Position numbers and translations under genes: made by a program
The notes under the pieces: generated by a model
Told to the model about the DNA's origin: nothing
The model's database searches: none
The model's input: the letters and a program-made list of their open reading frames with translations, nothing else
Part shown: in pieces, positions 41,725-42,787 of the stretch
How the letters are laid out: each line of letters begins with the position of its first letter
Numbering within the stretch: the first letter of the stretch is position 1
Source of the DNA: a virus
IMG/VR virus record: IMGVR_UViG_3300023087_000036
Coordinates: 1 to 42,787 of that record
Strand: one strand, 5' to 3'
DNA length: 42,787 nt

Positions 41725-42633
41725 ATGACAAAAATAAATGAAGAAATTAATATCAGCGGTAGTGCAGAAGAACTGCTACGTCTAATGAAGCTAGCCGGTG
41801 CCGATGATGCAAAACCAGTGGATGCAGGCGATATCAGCAGTCATACTCATGCAGAGCCAGAAACAGGCGGTTGCGGTAGTTCGTCTGAGGACATGGGCGA
41901 TTACATACGCATGGTATCTACAGAAGAAGAAGAAGTTGACGGCGACTTTCAAGACGCTACAACAGAACCAGATGAAGATTATACAATGGACGTGAGTGCT
42001 AGCATACCAGCTGGAAACGATTTAAATCGCAAAAAGGATTTAAGAGCAATACGTGTTAAAGATCCAGCAGTAACACTTGAAGACAAGCTACGTGCAGAAT
42101 TAAAAGGTGTGTTAGCTGAAAAAATGGCAGCGTTACAAGAACACGATGATGCACCAGATTGGGTTAAAATTTTTACGCCTGGAGTAGCAAGAGCAATGAT
42201 GGGTCATCCAGACTTTAAAACAATGTCATCTGACGAAATGCGTCTTCCAGGAACAAGCGGTAACAACCCCGGAATGTTTTACAAGCCAGATGAACTAGCA
42301 ATGCCAGAGCCAGAATTAGATAATCCACTAGCAAGAATGATAAGCAAACTTTATGCTGCTGGCGAAATTACACATGACGAATACGAAGACAGTATGGAAA
42401 AAATACAATCCTATACCGGAGATCCAGAAGACTTTAAATGGTCAGGGCATAACGAGTCAACAGATGTGTGTGAGAAATGCGGAAAAGAAAGCTGGAGAAC
42501 ATTAACCGACGAAGAAATAGAAGAAGGCGAACGTCACGGTAACGACAGCATGTATGACAAATGCTGGGACGGTTTCGAACGGGTGCCAGGAACAACACGA
42601 GGCGAAAAAGGTTCGTGTCAGAAAAAAACATAA
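41725..42633 (+). CDS. Hypothetical acidic protein with C-terminal Cys motif
   Basis: 302 residues. Residues 1-95 are acidic and probably disordered (EEEEVDGDF and similar). Residues ~100-145 are helical (EDKLRAELKGVLAEKMAALQ). The C terminus holds CEKCGKES (C249-x2-C252), with later Cys at YDKCWDG and GSCQKKT, which could form a small zinc ribbon. No known family recognised. It overlaps the upstream gene's ribosome region (1 nt between stop and ATG) and is followed by a strong terminator, so it ends that transcript just before gp17. Confidence 0.7.
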   Translation: MTKINEEINISGSAEELLRLMKLAGADDAKPVDAGDISSHTHAEPETGGCGSSSEDMGDYIRMVSTEEEEVDGDFQDATTEPDEDYTMDVSASIPAGNDLNRKKDLRAIRVKDPAVTLEDKLRAELKGVLAEKMAALQEHDDAPDWVKIFTPGVARAMMGHPDFKTMSSDEMRLPGTSGNNPGMFYKPDELAMPEPELDNPLARMISKLYAAGEITHDEYEDSMEKIQSYTGDPEDFKWSGHNESTDVCEKCGKESWRTLTDEEIEEGERHGNDSMYDKCWDGFERVPGTTRGEKGSCQKKT

Positions 42634-42652
42634 ACATTCCCCCCAGAACTCA

Positions 42653-42678
42653 ATAGCGCCTAAGGGCGCTATTTTTTT
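42653..42678 (+). terminator. Intrinsic terminator before gp17
   Basis: ATAGCGCC (42653-42660), TAAG loop, GGCGCTAT (42665-42672), then a run of T. Strong. Confidence 0.88.
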
Positions 42679-42679
42679 G

Positions 42680-42687
42680 ATTAAATA
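42680..42687 (+). promoter_or_regulatory. Late-promoter-like octamer ATTAAATA before gp17, leaderless arrangement
   Basis: ATTAAATA is followed by CAGT and the ATG at 42692; no Shine-Dalgarno is present. It lies directly after the terminator. Confidence 0.5.
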
Positions 42688-42691
42688 CAGT

Positions 42692-42787
42692 ATGAGTAAA
42701 AGTTTAGACGGTGTTTTAACCAAAAAAGCAAATCAAAGAGAAACCTACACAGAAGATCAGATACAAGATCTTGTTAAGTGCATGGAT
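42692..42787 (+). CDS. 17: Large terminase subunit gp17, N-terminal end (3' truncated by window)
   Basis: Only 32 codons are present: MSKSLDGVLTKKANQRETYT then EDQIQDLVKCMD. This is the start I recognise from marine T4-like large terminases, where L-x-x-x-L-x-KKAN-[KR]-[KR]E-x-[FY]T-x-[ED]Q[IV]-x-[ED][FL]-x-KC-x-D precedes the ATPase domain. gp17 is the ATP-driven packaging motor and headful nuclease. The ATPase and nuclease motifs lie beyond the window. The position after gp16 and three intervening genes supports the call. Confidence 0.75.
   Translation, partial: MSKSLDGVLTKKANQRETYTEDQIQDLVKCMD

Noticed and set aside
1-42787. CRISPR array, tRNA genes, integrase or insertion sequence
   Set aside because: No spaced direct repeats, cloverleaf, or recombinase/transposase motif was seen anywhere in the window; repeats present are protein-coding.

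Overview
The window is a stretch of a tailed-phage genome of the T4-like contractile-tail (myovirus) type. It starts inside the portal gene (gp20) and ends inside the large terminase gene (gp17). Recognisable T4-type homologues are gp20, a gp67-like core protein, gp21, gp22, gp23, gp15, gp14, gp13, gp18, gp19, gp4, gp16 and gp17. The DNA is AT-rich. The giant fibres, the small structural proteins and the late-promoter-like octamers (GATAAATA/ATTAAATA) are of the kind seen in marine T4-like phages such as cyanophages and SAR11 phages. No photosynthesis gene, tRNA or integrase is visible, so the host is not fixed by this window. A low-GC marine bacterium, possibly Pelagibacter-like, is my inference.

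Layout. (1) 1-5615, head cassette on +: gp20 C-terminus, a small protein, a GT42/DUF115-like putative glycosyltransferase, an expanded acidic gp67-like core protein, gp21 protease, gp22 scaffold and gp23 capsid, closed by a strong terminator. (2) 5644-6247: a 64-residue cold-shock-like protein, then a roughly 250-nt intergenic transcription unit with its own sigma70-like promoter and intrinsic terminator, probably a non-coding RNA. (3) 6248-24750: five adhesion or structural genes ending with two giant fibre-like proteins of 2223 and about 3231 residues. Both have an N-terminal beta-helix region and they share a cysteine-containing helical repeat (13 copies in total). The larger one ends in a Peptidase_S74 chaperone. 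(4) 24752-28583: an accessory cassette with a frameshifted small structural gene, an unknown gene, a GT2-like glycosyltransferase and an 877-residue protein made of tandem degenerate copies of a glycosyltransferase-like segment. (5) 28558-32222, minus strand: gp14, gp15 and a Nudix hydrolase, as an inverted island. (6) 32264-42787, plus strand: gp13, a dNMP-kinase-like P-loop protein, gp18 sheath, gp19 tube, a tube-like protein, a small structural protein, gp4, gp16, three proteins between the terminase subunits (one ADP-ribosyltransferase-like) and the start of gp17.

How it works together. gp67, gp22 and gp21 would build and process the prohead around the gp20 portal, and gp23 forms the shell. 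gp16 and gp17 package DNA, and gp4, gp13 and gp14 complete the head and neck. gp15, gp18 and gp19 make the contractile tail, and the giant proteins are the adhesion apparatus. Late-promoter-like octamers precede most transcription units; in several cases they lie only 4-5 nt before the start codon with no Shine-Dalgarno, predicting leaderless late mRNAs. The most interesting candidates for undescribed biology are the independent RNA gene beside the cold-shock-like gene, the serially duplicated glycosyltransferase-like protein, and an ART-like protein plus its neighbour that carry N termini resembling T4 capsid-targeting sequences.
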